A stretch of 64,000 nucleotides of DNA, from contig CM035806.1 in assembly GCA_020466095.1 (NCBI GenBank), forward strand, positions 114,676,950-114,740,949, in the 5' to 3' direction. Position 1 is the stretch's first letter, and each line of letters begins with the position of its first letter. The translations under genes and the position numbers were made by a program. The DNA comes from Chlorops oryzae. Its lineage: Eukaryota > Arthropoda > Insecta > Diptera > Chloropidae. The notes beneath the pieces are model-generated. The model was not told the DNA's origin, did no database searches, and saw only the letters and a program-made list of their open reading frames with translations. Below, in pieces: positions 22,161 to 33,162 of this stretch.

Positions 22161-22568
22161 TGTAGTATGTATGCACGCATTACGACAAACATACATTCCT
22201 ATTCAAGTCGCAAGACGTATGCATGCACACATTTCGACAAACATACATTTCTATTCCAGTCGCAAGACGTATGCATGCACACATTCTGATAAACACATAT
22301 TTCCACTGCATTCACGATTCAAACAGTATCAAGTGACCGAATGCTTTTCAAGCCGCACTCGTTGCACTGAGCAACATATCTTGCAGGCAGCGTCGTCGAA
22401 TCGTGGGAAGGTGCTTGGTCACAAAACCCCAGAGACAAATTTATTTTATTTAATATTATTTAATTTTATCTTTTTGTATCCTCCACAATATTCCATTAGT
22501 GCTAAGTAAACATTATTTTTGTATAAATAAAGCTGGAAGTTCAGACAGAACTTCAGGTTGGACTTACA
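22161..22568 (+). repeat. 3' LTR of the plus-strand element (408 bp)
   Basis: Starts TGTAGTATGTATGCACGC and ends GGACTTACA. It has ~49 bp tandem repeats in its first 150 bp (each with cgacaaacatacat and gtcgcaagacgtatgcatgc) and a TATAAATAAA promoter/poly(A) region near 22520. The right border is the less certain one. Confidence 0.6.
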
Positions 22569-23219
22569 TGCGAAACCCTTTGCTTATCCATTTTCGATTT
22601 GGCGCACCTTTCGCCGCAAAAATATAAAAGGTGAATTAAGCGCTAGTCGCTGACTCCTTTAGCGTATCTCCGCCGGATAAATATAGAGATATTGAGCGCT
22701 TTACGCCGAACTGATTTGCGCGTCCAAGTCGCTCAGAAATAACTGGATATAAACAATATAAATCCTTAGGATATAATCAAACATAAAAAAATAAATGTAG
22801 ATTGCGTTCCACAAATTTAGCTTTAACACTTTTAGTTTATTTGTAATTAAAGTTTTATTTTAAAAGTTTTAATTTTAAGAAAATTAAGGTTAAATTTAAG
22901 AAAAAAATAGAGTTTGAAAAAAACTCTGACCAAAATAGCTCGACGACCACACTCCAGCAAGTCTGTACAACGAATGCCCCTCTCATCTCTCTCTATACTT
23001 GTAAGAAGCAATGCCAACAAAAAAGGGTTGCCATGCCTAATTATTAGGAAAATTCCTACATAAACTATAAATATAAATCCTTCTACACGAAGGATCCCCC
23101 ACATTGGTTTTAAGCAAAGAATGGTATTCTAAAATTTTGAAATTTTTATTAGTTTTATAAGACATAAGGAAAAATTTTTTTTTTATAGATTAGAATATTT
23201 TTAAGTATACTTCGACATC
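22569..23219. other. No gene recognised
   Basis: Starts with a short less AT-rich stretch (GGCGCACC, GCGCTAGTCGCTGACTCC), then AT-rich DNA. An 85-codon minus-strand frame (22847-23104) has a hydrophobic start but no motif I know. Confidence 0.5.
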
Positions 23220-23827
23220 TGCTCTGGTACACATCCACATGGCCCATCAACATAACAACAAAAGAAGCACCATAAGGCAACCGTCTCAATTGCCCAACAA
23301 CAACTCCAGGCACCAAGATGTCCTATTGCCAGCAAAAATATAAGTCAGGACATCAGCCCAAGGTCTCGTAAACAGCAAAGTATTCGGCAGAAACATTTCA
23401 CAGTCACGATGCTCGCGACTCCGTTAAAAGGGGGAGAGTTGGCAGTCAATATAGACTCACGAGCTATTGGTGGATGAAAAACTACAATCTATGAGCATAC
23501 ATCAGATATCCACAATTTTCCAAGCCGCATTTATTTACAAGGTCGAATCATATTTGCTGCATCAGCGGGTTTTTGAGACCAGCAACAAAAAGTTTTCTCA
23601 ATGTGCTATCAAAACAATAACAGCACTCGAAGTTGAAGTCAATGATCTATAATCGCGTACACAGTCAAGAGAAGTACCCAAAACAACACCAAGGCGTATG
23701 TTAGTAAAGAAATATCGTCTTGATAACAGCGTAAAATTCGAAGGCTTGCAAGAGCACGAACAGCACTTTACTGCTCTGAGGGCTAATTTCGTCACGATAA
23801 ACGCGACTTCTTCAAAAGGGGGAGGGA
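23220..23827 (+). mobile_element. 3' internal remnant of a third LTR element
   Basis: Sequence ending in polypurine tract AAAAGGGGGAGGGA (23814-23827) before an LTR. The last frame reads KYRLDNSVKFEGLQEHEQ ... TSSKGGGM into the tract, as in elements whose pol ends at the PPT. A similar purine run (AAAAGGGGGAGAG, near 23427) lies upstream and may be a second or ancestral tract. Confidence 0.6.
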
Positions 23828-24482
23828 TGTTGTGAGTAACAATATACGAGTACTCACTGTACTACCTAGCGCAAAGTAAGCAGCAGAAAGAGTCAATCGT
23901 TTTCGCAAGAACAGCGAATAACAGACAGAAGCGAACAAAAGAAATGCAACGACCGAAGACGATGACGCAATATCGTCACCAAAGCAGAACTAGAGCTGGA
24001 ACGCAGCAGTAGGTCAGCAATAATGAGAACGACGACTACGTCAGCACAGCTGATATACGAAGTCATAGATAACAGCGAAATTGGGCTATAGTCGATTCCA
24101 CAACAGCAGTTCATCATTGCGGAAGTGTTCTAGATTAGGCGAGAAAGTGCAGCCTAAGCATTTTCTCCTTAGAAAAGGGAAGCATCAACATCGACAAGGG
24201 GACTCTTGATTGAGTATGCAAAGTCTCAACTCCGGTGCACGTACTCACCCAAGGGCCATGACAGTGGAGCGTAGACTAAGTTGTTAGATAGGGAACTAGG
24301 GAAGTCTTTTCGAGTAAAATAGGAGATGGAGTATGATCCAAAATAATGTAATTAAATAATAAGTAATTAATAAAAGGACTGAATTGAATTCACTGTGTCC
24401 TGGTTTTTATTTAAAAAGGATGTTTAGGTTTGTGTATTAGTCTGGAGTAGCTAGACTAATACATCCCCTAATAACCACAACA
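23828..24482 (+). repeat. LTR (655 bp) of the third LTR element
   Basis: Ends are exact inverses, TGTTGTG...CACAACA. It has AATAAAAGG near 24370 as poly(A) region. It shares several blocks with the LTR at 12898-13666 (TGTTGTGAG start, GATTGAGTAT, GGGAAGTCTTT(T)CGAGT), so the two elements are relatives. Confidence 0.85.
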
Positions 24483-25242
24483 GAGAAATAACATTGCTTC
24501 TAAACTAATAAGTATTACTCTTAATCGACTGCTTCATTAATCAATATAAGCGATAATTCTGTATGTGTTGGGTTTCTGACAGAAAAATTCAATCGTAGGG
24601 ACATAAAAAAATTGATTAAAAAAATTTGGAATTGTGCCGATTTATTAGCAAGGATGCGATATGTTTAGAAATAATCAGCGTCACCAGGCGATTTGATTTA
24701 GCTATGTTCATCTGTCTGTCCGCATACAGTTTTCTTATCGAAAGAGTGGAGCTATCTCGAGGAAATTTTGTATACCTGTTGGCAGAGATATGAGTAAGAT
24801 CAGTTTCGAGAAAGGCCTGGATGAGCCCATTTTTTGGGTTACCTCCAGTATTTTGGTATGTCGTGAAACTCATAAAAACCGGTCCACATCCTAAATTTTT
24901 GCAGATTTTTTTATTAAATTCGATATTGGTATATATTAAAAGGCAATTTAAGTAATTCCAAAAACTGGGACAGGAAGAGTGGCGTCAAAAATTCTCTCCT
25001 ACAGCTAGATGTCCAGGTCAATCAAAATTTTCGCATCCATAAGCAACACACGTATAAAAAACGAAACGGAATGGAATCGGAAATTTCACTCGCTGCCTTT
25101 TTGTTTGCCCTATTCCAGCTGAAACGAAATGCAATAAAGTAGTTTGGAGGTATGTATTTATTTATTTCATTCGAAAAATTTGGTGCGTGCGGAAACCATA
25201 AAGTTAAGTCAAATATCGTTAGTATTTTTTTTTTTAGCAGAA
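24483..25242. other. No gene; DINE-like core remnant
   Basis: Contains GATTTAGCTATGTTCATC followed by TGTCTGTCCG near 24694-24722. It resembles the GATTTAGACATGTCCGTC core of the DINE-like elements further right. The remainder is unrecognised AT-rich DNA and probably holds the left end of the Harbinger element. Confidence 0.5.
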
Positions 25243-26112
25243 ATGGCCGAAGAACACTCTTCATCTAAAAAACGCCGCCGAAATGCGTTGAATCATCAAG
25301 ATAAACTGTCTTTGATAGCAGCGGTGAAGGTAAGGAGCCGCATTTGGGATCTGGCTGATACCCAACATAGCGACACAACAGCTGTCAATGCATCGTCGCG
25401 GGAAATTGCGGCGGACCTTGACAAAACAGGTGCTAATAAAAGTGAAAAACCCAACAACTGTTTTATTATAAATATTTGTGTATTTCTTTGTATTTGAAGA
25501 ATGTTAAATGGCATGGAGCTCGTTACGGGACAGTCGGCGATATTATGCTTCAGTGAGTAAGAGTAAGAAATCCGGCGATGCTGGTAGCGATCCTATCATT
25601 GCTCCGGAAGTCAATGATTCCGGCGAATGGGAATACAGTGAACTGCTGTCATTTATGCCAAATATTTCGAGCAAGTAAGGTTTTTTACAAAATGTGTAGT
25701 TTTTTCAAACAAATTTCATAAAAAATTTTCAGAACCTTCAAAAGCATGACGCTTGGATTGGAAACCAATGATCCCGAAAGCTCCTGTTCGAACTACGCTT
25801 ACGTAAGTATAACTTCACTATGATGTGCACATATTAAAAGATTCTTTTGGTTAACAGACAAGCTGTTCAACGCCGAAAAAATATGACAGTCCTTTCAATG
25901 ATGATTACAGCACTGATCTCAATATTGCTAAAGAAATCGAGTAGCTGATAAATGAGTGGAAGCTTAAAAACAATAAAACATCAGCATCAGTTGCATATAT
26001 TTAACATTTATTAAGTAAGTTACCAGATGAAAAGGCTCAGATGCTATGTTTTGAATTTATTGGAAAACTGCAAAAAGAAGTATCGGAAGATTTAAATAAG
26101 TATAATATTTGA
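25243..26112 (+). pseudogene. MADF-BESS protein of a PIF/Harbinger element, four exons
   Basis: ATG at 25243 follows an acceptor-like TTTTTAGCAG. Exons 25243-25429, 25500-25674, 25733-25802 and 25858-26112 join in frame across GT-AG introns of 55-70 nt. The product has a MADF/Myb-SANT-like domain: LIAAVKVRSRIWDLAD...SREIAADL, then after intron 1 C-x-MAWSSLRDSRRYYAS, and EWEYSELLSFMP. A BESS-like C-terminus reads HLLSKLPDEKAQMLCFEFI. Stops at 25505, near 25940 and near 26000 kill it. MADF/Myb proteins are the usual partner of Harbinger transposases, helping nuclear import and TIR binding. The transposase lies convergent at 27541-28724. Confidence 0.75.
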
Positions 26113-26355
26113 AATCATTCATATCCAATTTTTTTTTTTTTAGTGTTCTCTAAGAGTGTTCACTCAGTTTTTATTCACACCGCTGAATGTTTGATATTAA
26201 CATTTCAGTTCGATTTAAAATCAAATTTAAGAACAAAAAATCTAAAGCCTGACTTTTATTTGCTGGGATGTACCTTTCTTTTATTTAATCTTTTATTTAT
26301 GTTTAAACAAAATTCAGGAAATCTGTTCCATCTCATTATTGTGCTTTTAGTTTAA

Positions 26356-27402
26356 GGCAAGCGATACACTATAGCATGATTGCATGCAACACAATTGCCG
26401 GCAATCCATTCCGTGCAATCAAAAAAGGCCGGTTTGTTTAGACTACGTGCAATAAGTTACGTGAAATTGGGCGTGGAGTGGATTTCATGCAAGTTATTCG
26501 CATATTGCTTGCAATCGTTGCAAGTACTGTATACACACTTGCTGCACGAATTTATACCATTTTTTTATACGCTCACGGTGAATTGTACAGAGATATTAAC
26601 ACTAATGCAGATAGTTAAAGTACAATGTGGAAATGTGGTTAAATCAGCAATTATTTCCGCGGAAAAAAGTACATCTCCCGGTCAAAAATAAATTAAATGG
26701 TCACTATATGTAAATATACAGCTTTTTCTTCTTTGTAGCATTTTCTGTTCCGGCTGAGGCCAGGATCTACTCCTCCCGCTATCGTTCTCCATTTCTTGCT
26801 TTTTGGAGCATCCGGTTCACATAGGCCAACTGTTTCTAAATCCTATCTGAGTGCATACAAACATATCTTTTTTAGGCGCCCCTTTGGCCATGTATGGTAC
26901 CTCGAGTAACAATCCTTTTTTGCAATGGCTGCTTCATGGGCCCGCAATACATGTCCATACCATCGGAGTCGTGCTGTTCTCATTTCCGCAATAGGCGCAA
27001 CATCTTATTTGGAAAGAATCGTATTATTTCCTATATTTTCGAAACACGAGATCCCGAAACACTTTTTAAACGCGAAGTGCGCAATCTAGTTTGCTATCAT
27101 TCTGAACTGACAGTGCTCGTTTTTTGTTTCAAACGTTTTTCATTGCATGCGAACGATTGCTCAATTCCAACGAGTTGGAAATGCGCAACGGGCAACACGC
27201 AACCAGCAAAAATCATCAAAAGCGTATACACTGCGTGCAATAATTCCATACAATAGTTGCATGCAATATTGCTCGCAATCTGAATATTTTCAAAAACGGG
27301 ATACTGTATACACTACGTGCAACGCGTAATCGTGCAATAATTGCGCGTTCCATACAACCCGGCAGCGATTTCGTGCAATCATGCTATAGTGTATCGCTTG
27401 CC
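26356..27402. mobile_element. Nested 1.05 kb TIR element, TSD TAA
   Basis: 29 bp terminal inverted repeats starting GGCAAGCGATACACTATAGC, flanked by TAA at 26353-26355 and 27403-27405. The interior is full of short GTGCAA/TTGCAC motifs in both directions, such as gtatacactacgtgcaa. The 3 bp TAA target fits PIF/Harbinger. It sits between the MADF and transposase genes and contains an RTE fragment. Confidence 0.88.
26740..27000 (-). pseudogene. RTE-type non-LTR retrotransposon 3' fragment
   Basis: The minus strand reads RWYGHVLRAHEAAIAKKD, then RGRLKKICLYALR, then KKWRTIAGGVDPG. This is the C-terminal signature of RTE-clade polymerases (RWYGHVLR, then GRPKKRW, then W-R-x-AADP). Only the tail is present, in at least two frames, inside the 1.05 kb TIR element. 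Confidence 0.7.
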
Positions 27403-27540
27403 TAAGATTTAAGTTTGAAATGATAGATTATATATGGTTTTGTTTTTATTCGTTTATTGTATTTTTTATTAAAAAAAAATTAAAAAAGTTTTTTAAGAAA
27501 AAAAATTATAATTCCATGTTTTATTTCGAAGCCAAGGATA

Positions 27541-28724
27541 CTAATTTAAGTAAACACAACGGCGCTGCCATTCTACGGCTCCCTCGGGTGAGTTGACAAA
27601 ATTTTTAATTAGCTCGCGTACTCTTTTTCAACATGCATTTTGACGTCCTCGGAATGCGTCTATGTTTGAAATAATCATAGTCGACTCCGACATTTCAGAA
27701 ATCCGAATTCGCCATTCGCCCTCCACCAGAGAGCCGTTTTCGTCAATGTGGTCACTATAAAATTTCGGACAGTAGTTGTTGGTAGTTGTCAACAAATAGT
27801 TGTGCAGCAAACAGCACGCAGCTATAAATTTTTGAGCTCTATCAGGGCTACAAAATAGAGTTCTTTTCAAACAAAGCACAAATTATGCCAAAAGCATTCT
27901 CAACACAACGCCTGGCTCGGCTGAGTCGGTAATTGAAAATCGTTTCAGCGTCCGTTAGTCTTCCTTTTCCGGCTTATGGTTTCAAAATGCGCCGTGATAG
28001 CGGTAAAGCATCGTCCCCAGTAAAAAAAAATGGTACATTTGTTTTACCAACAATCGCATGTTCTGAAAAATCGAGTGATTCATTTAAAATGGCCTTTCCG
28101 AATTGACACAAGCGAATATATTGGCGTCACCTTCGCTCCCGTAAGCGCAAATGTCCATGTACATGAACTTGTACTCTGCATCTGCGACTGCAAATAGGAC
28201 AATCGAATGAAAGCCCTGTAAAAAAATTATAACGAAAAATGTAATTTCCTTTGTTTGATAAAAAATCTATTCTTTATATTACTTTGTAATTGAAAAACAT
28301 GCTTCCTGACTTATTCGGAGCTTTTAGAGATACGTGTTTAACGTCCATTGCACCAAACAGTTTGGAAAAATCGACGTATTTACGAATTTGTTCGCGACGT
28401 TTAGAAAATCTTCCTTGCTCGTTTCGCATGTGAATGATTTAAATGACGTACAAAGTTCGTAACAAACGACATCAATAAACACTCCCATTCTAGATTTACT
28501 GATTCGATAAACGCAAGCCATATGTCTCGGTAGCGTTCCTGATGCTAAAAATCAGTTAAGGAATGCATTTAATAAAAGTTGGTGTCAATTCATTTTAATT
28601 AAACATACTCCAATACTGTCGCAAACTTCAGTTTTGGCTCGATTATGTCGCGGCGGCAAATACGTTTAGGCATCAGATACGGCACCACCATAGCATTAAT
28701 TGAGCCAAATGTAGGTACATCCAT
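27541..28724 (-). pseudogene. PIF/Harbinger transposase (HARBI1-like), three exons
   Basis: Minus strand, ATG at 28722-28724. Exon 1 28609-28724 (MDVPTFGSINAMVVPYLMP), intron 28545-28608, exon 2 28283-28544, intron 28216-28282, exon 3 27541-28215. DDE_Tnp_4 features: YRISKSRMGVFIDVVC (helix-turn-helix end); FGAMDVKHV (first Asp); FFNYK then, after the intron, GFHSIVLFAVADAEYKF (second Asp) and GAYGSEGD-like GSEGDANIF; FIAACCLLHNYLL near the end; final WQRRCVYLN. A frameshift near 28350 and stops near 28085 and 27885 break it. It would cut and paste the element with the MADF partner. Confidence 0.8.
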
Positions 28725-28802
28725 GTGGAAGTTTCCGAAAAACTGGCTCTGGTTTGGCCTCATATCTTTGAACTTTTAATAACCGAAGTGCCTGGATTCT
28801 GA

Positions 28803-29181
28803 GTAAACAGTGGGCATGAGAGCGGGCGGGCCACATAAATTTTTTCCTACACCTTTCATTCGCCTTGGTCAGCCTATGTTGCGAATTCGAAGCTTCTACG
28901 CCTTTTACTGCGGAAGTTACGAAAAATCTCCATTTGTTGGCGTGGCAGTGGGCAAATAAGCCCACAAATAAGTGTAAATCGTAACTTGTGAAGTAAAAGG
29001 TGTAGAAGCATCAAATTCGCAGCATAGGTTGACCAAGGCGAATGAGAGGTGTAGGAAAAAAATGTATGTGGCCCGCCCACTGCCACGCCAACAAATGTAG
29101 AGGTAAAACATAGTGTGCCAATAATGTTGGGACGCTGGGTATTTCAAAGTCGGGCTTGACCGACTTAAGCTTTCTTACTTG
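28803..29181. mobile_element. DINE-like element, folded partial copy
   Basis: Left half (28803-28950) is inverted relative to the right half. The right half ends with the family terminus: GGGACGCTGGGTATTTC, hairpin AAGTCGGGCTTGACCGACTT and TTTCTTACTTG. This looks like two inverted arms of one family joined near 28955. The next copy starts directly at 29182. Confidence 0.75.
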
Positions 29182-29316
29182 TTTTTATACCCAGCGTAAG
29201 CGGGGTATATTAGTTTTGTGCGAATCTTGTAACAGGGAGAACTAAGCTCCGGAGATATAGACATATATATTATATATAGAAATGATCAGGATCAAAAACT
29301 GAATCGATTTAGACAT

Positions 29317-29400
29317 GTCCGTCTGTCCGTCCGTCCGTCTGTCCATCCGTCCGTCTGTCCGTCCGTCCGTCTGTCCGTCCGTCCGTCTGTCCGTCCGTCC
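29317..29400. repeat. (TCCG)n/(TCTG) microsatellite
   Basis: Runs of gtccgtccgtctg inside the DINE-like core. A similar tract is present at 33293-33388. Confidence 0.9.
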
Positions 29401-29525
29401 TTGGTCGGATCTCCTCCAAAACGGCTGGACCAATCAAGTCGAAATTTGGCACACAGCTATATCGGGATCCGAGTATGATCCTAAGTAAAAATGGGAGACA
29501 TCCGCCCAATGCCAAGCCCACATAT

Positions 29526-31471
29526 GGGCAATTCCATTTGTTGGTACGTTACACTTTTTTTAATTTTGGGCACATAACTTCTTAAGTTTTTTAAACACGA
29601 TGTCGAGCTTTTCCAGTAATTAAAGATAGGCATGAGTTCTAGACAATACAATATTTAATTTAGAAAAAAGTCCATGGGGCATCCTGGTAATGCTGATTAG
29701 ATGGCGTTGGTACGTTACAAATTTTTCTAGCTGTTTTGGGAGAGCGGCGGATATTGTGAAAACTCTGCTCTCCTACTGAATGTAGTTTTACAAAATTTTT
29801 ATGAATTATGTAAAAAAGGTTACTTTCGATGATTTGCATTAAAAACCCCAAGAAATATGTGTTGATAAATTTTAAAAAATATTATACGCCTGTTGGTACG
29901 TTACGTTGGTATGTTACATAAAAATTTTTGAAATCGAACTGTCATAGAGATATCAAAGTAAAAAAAATTTTACAAAAGATTTGACCTAAATCTATAAAAG
30001 TGACCTTCTGAATAGTATAGAAGCTTTTTATGCCCGGCAGACTTTGTGTGCCGGGAATACAATTTTTTTGCATCTGTTTGACACCCAGGTGTTTCATCAA
30101 ATGAGGGTACCTCCTGCTCATCAAGTAAAAAAATTAGGCGTGATCGTTTATCCTTTAAAAGTGTGTATGCCCAAAACAGGGTTGGATCGACGGTGGCTAT
30201 ATCGGGTTTGCACCCCCCTTTGGGAAATTTTGAAGAAAAATTTTTACGCTCCAACTCACTTGTTACTTACTTTCAAGGATGACTCCCTTCGCCAATTCTA
30301 GATTCGCCCCTGGAATAAAACTTTGAACGGATAAAATCTGCTGTAAAATGGCTGACTATGCTTTTCAAACTTCAAATAGTTTTTTAAATTTTTTATACCT
30401 TTCAGTACCTTTTGCTGTTTCCTGAAGAACATGTCATTTTTGTAATTAATAATAAGAAAAACGATAGTTGCACTTGCCACGACCACAGTTTTGGAATGTT
30501 ATAAGACCACTTTGAAAAGCTGTATTTTGAAAGCTACTTGATATATCCAAAAACGTTTTAGGATAGTTTGTGCGTATCAAAGACTTCTATCCAACAAATT
30601 TAAAAAATCAGGTGTGTGATTGGATTCCCGGGAATTCATTTCCCCGGGAAATTGAAATAAATACTCGGGAATTTAAATATGTTCGAAATTTTTTAATTCG
30701 AAAATTTTATCGTATAGCCGCTCTTTTGTTGTTGACAATGTCATTTCTTTCAAAATTGCCTCACATTCTTCAAAATATTGGAGGAACGAAATTCCCTTTC
30801 CCCAAAATTTGGGGAAAGCGAATCCAATCACATACCCGAATAAAACATTTACATACTAATTTTCAAGTTACATAGATCTTAGCACATTTGAAACTGCGAC
30901 CGGTACCTTGTCAGGCTAACAATCAATGAAGCGTTGGTACGTTACAGCTTTTTAATGCAATTTAAAATTAAAAATAACCCACAAATTTAATTTTATTAAC
31001 GGTATTCTTTGAACAATTTCGAATACTTAGAGGAAAAAATAAAGAGCATTTATTTCATCGACATGGTTTACTTTGACACTAACTTTGTTGCATTTAGCGT
31101 TGGTATGTTACACAAACTTTGCGGCCAAATGCAACACAGCCTGCGTCGCTTAAAATTATACTTTTCGTACTTTTGCCAGCTTAATTTAAAGCTCTTGATT
31201 GTTAACCATAATTGGGCTTAGTTATATATCGAAAAATATATACATGTTTTATTTGCTGACCTTGGGAAAATTTTCGACGTTTGACATTTTTCTTCGAATA
31301 ATTTAAGCTTTTCACAAAACACGCGTGTCCACTTGCGAAAAAAGGATGCACTATATGCATTTGATAGCAACGTATAGATAACATATCTGTTCAACTATTA
31401 TCGATATTTTTTTCCAACTTTAATCGAAAAAAAATTTTTTTTTCTTCTCATCGATTTTTGTGGAATTGCCC
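29526..31471. mobile_element. 1.95 kb TIR element with recurring GTTGGTACGTTAC, TSD ATAT
   Basis: 11 bp inverted ends GGGCAATTCCA...TGGAATTGCCC, flanked by ATAT (29522-29525, 31472-31475). The empty site is visible in the related copy at 33505-33520. Direct copies of GTTGGTAYGTTAC occur near 29539, 29706, 29892, 29904, 30933 and 31099, all on the plus strand, so they may be protein-binding sites or subterminal repeats. No intact transposase. It contains a nested MITE (30609-30838). Confidence 0.85.
30609..30838. mobile_element. 230 bp MITE, copy 1, TSD AAT
   Basis: Ends CAGGTGTGTGATTGGATTCC and the inverse of CGGGTATGTGATTGGATTC, flanked by AAT (30606-30608, 30839-30841). A second copy in opposite orientation is at 48791-49021, also between AAT copies. 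Confidence 0.88.
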
Positions 31472-32239
31472 ATATGAATATAATGTGTTTTCAGTAAAAT
31501 GCTTGTAACTTGCGAACCACTCAACACATTCCATTGATATTTAGTGTACTGGTAAACTACGAAAAGGGACATATCCTGGAAAAAAATGGACGCCGCCCTC
31601 CGTGAGCCACGCCCACAAATAAGCCCACAAATAAGGGCTTATCGTAACTTGTGAAGTAAAAGGCGTAGAAGCTTCAAATTCGCAACATAGGTTGACCAAG
31701 ACGAATGAAAGGTGTAGGTAAAAATTTTATGAGGCCCGCCCACTGCCACGCCCACAAATGGAGATTTTTCGTAACTTCCCAAGTAAAAAGCGTAGAAGCT
31801 TCAAATTCGCAACATAGGCTGACCAAGGCGAATGAAAGGTGTAGGAAAAAATTTTATGTGGCTCGCCCACTGCCACGCCCACAAATGAAGATTTTTCGTA
31901 ACTTCCGAGGTAAAAGGCGTAGAAGCTTCAAAATCGCAACACAGGTTCACCAAGGCGAATGAAAGGTGTAGGAAAAAATTTTATGTGCCCCGCCCACTGC
32001 CACGCCCACAAATGAAGATTTTTCGTAACTTCCGAAGTAAAAGGCGTAGAAGCTTCAAATTCGCAACATAGGTTCACCAAGGCGAATGAAAGGTGTAGGG
32101 AAATAATTTATGTGGCCCTCCCACTTCCACGCCCATAAATAGAGAAGCAAAACATTGTGCGCTCTATAACGTCGGGACGCTGGGTATTTCAAAGTCGGGC
32201 TTGACCGACTTTAGCTTTCTTACTTGTTTTTTTCTGAAA

Positions 32240-32880
32240 TATTAGTATTTGGTATGTCCGCCATTTTGTTTTACGACACCCTTAAGACGTTTGCGCATGG
32301 AATTAACCAGTTTTGGGTCGTTGCTGGGGTAATATTATTCCACTCCTCTACTAGGGCTTTCTTTAGGTCTTCCTTGTTGCTAATTTTATGCTTTCGGATG
32401 TTTTTTTTCCAGCATAGACCATAAATTCTCTATGACATTGAGATCCGGCGACTGTGCGGGAGACTTCATCAGGTGGGGGCAGTTCCAAATTAGCCACGTC
32501 TGCACAATGCTTGATTTATGTTTTGGGTCATTGTCCTGGTAATATCTAAAATTGCTTTCCAGGCCCATCTTTTCAGCACTTTAAAGCAAGTTATCTTTTA
32601 AAATATTAAGATACAATATCTTGTCCATTATTTGCTCAATGAAGACCAAGTTTCCGACCCCGGCTGCTGACATGCAGGCCCAAACCATTGCGTTGCCGCC
32701 ACCGTGCTTCATTGTTGGTTTCAGATTTTTATTGTTCAGCTCCGTATTAGGCTTACGCCACACATAAGTCATGCCATCAGATCCAAAAATATTAAATTTT
32801 GACTCGTCGGCGAAAATCACGGTGTTCCAGAAGCCTGCATTCCGAGAAGCATGCTCATTACAGTGCCGTAGCAATTCTGT
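32240..32880 (-). pseudogene. Tc1-type transposase, catalytic and C-terminal part
   Basis: Minus strand: FWNTVIFADESKFNIFGSDG (first Asp), GGGNAMVWACMSAAGVG, then after a stop at 32581 YYQDNDPKHKS (second Asp), PAQSPDLNVIENLW (Glu of DD34E), and the end GGHTKY with a stop near 32245. The N-terminal half is missing here and is found at 36535-36981 on the same strand, 3.6 kb away, so the gene is split by other repeats. Confidence 0.85.
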
Positions 32881-33162
32881 TTTGCGAGGGGGGAAACATT
32901 TTTTTCAATTTTAACGTCTATTTTAATTAAAACCATATTACATGCACGCTTTCAATGCAAGCGTTTATCGGACCTTAAGGAATCGTATCGAATGAATACT
33001 TTTTTAAAGCGTGTTCGAAATAATCAGCTGTTCTTCTTAGAGCTATTATACACGTGACGATATAAGCGGGGTAGGCAAACAGTTTAATTCAAAAAGTGCT
33101 GCCACACGAACGATTTTTCTCTCTTATAGCTTAAATTTTTCCTAATCTCCTCGAAAAATCCC

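Larger units (their letters stand above)
13667..22568 (+). mobile_element. Plus-strand Ty3/gypsy element, 5' LTR missing, split by a DNA transposon
   Basis: Plus-strand order: small hydrophobic frame, gag, protease, [insertion 15432-18459], RT, RNase H, integrase, repeats, polypurine tract, 3' LTR. No env is visible after integrase. The 5' LTR and primer site are absent; the sequence begins abruptly at the LTR of the minus-strand element. Domain wording (GGHTGINRT, CDLTKYVEAFP) resembles mdg1/412-type Drosophila elements. Stops occur in RT, RNase H and integrase, and the protease Asp is lost, so the copy is dead. Confidence 0.85.
29182..32226 (+). mobile_element. DINE-like element with internal tandem repeats, split by a TIR element
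   Basis: Starts TTTTTATACCCAGCGTAAGC, passes the GATTTAGACATGTCCGTC core and a TCCG-rich microsatellite (29317-29400), then is interrupted at 29526-31471. It resumes and carries about four ~127 bp repeats (CCCACTGCCACGCCCAC, then cgtaacttccgaagtaaaag, then ggcgtagaagcttcaaattc) before the terminal hairpin and CTTACTTG at 32226. The hairpin plus short 3' terminus resembles Helitron-like INE-1/DINE-1 elements of flies. No coding potential. Confidence 0.8.

Noticed and set aside
22847..23104. 85-codon minus-strand frame with hydrophobic start
   Set aside because: No motif, no splice or start context, AT-rich. Treated as chance.
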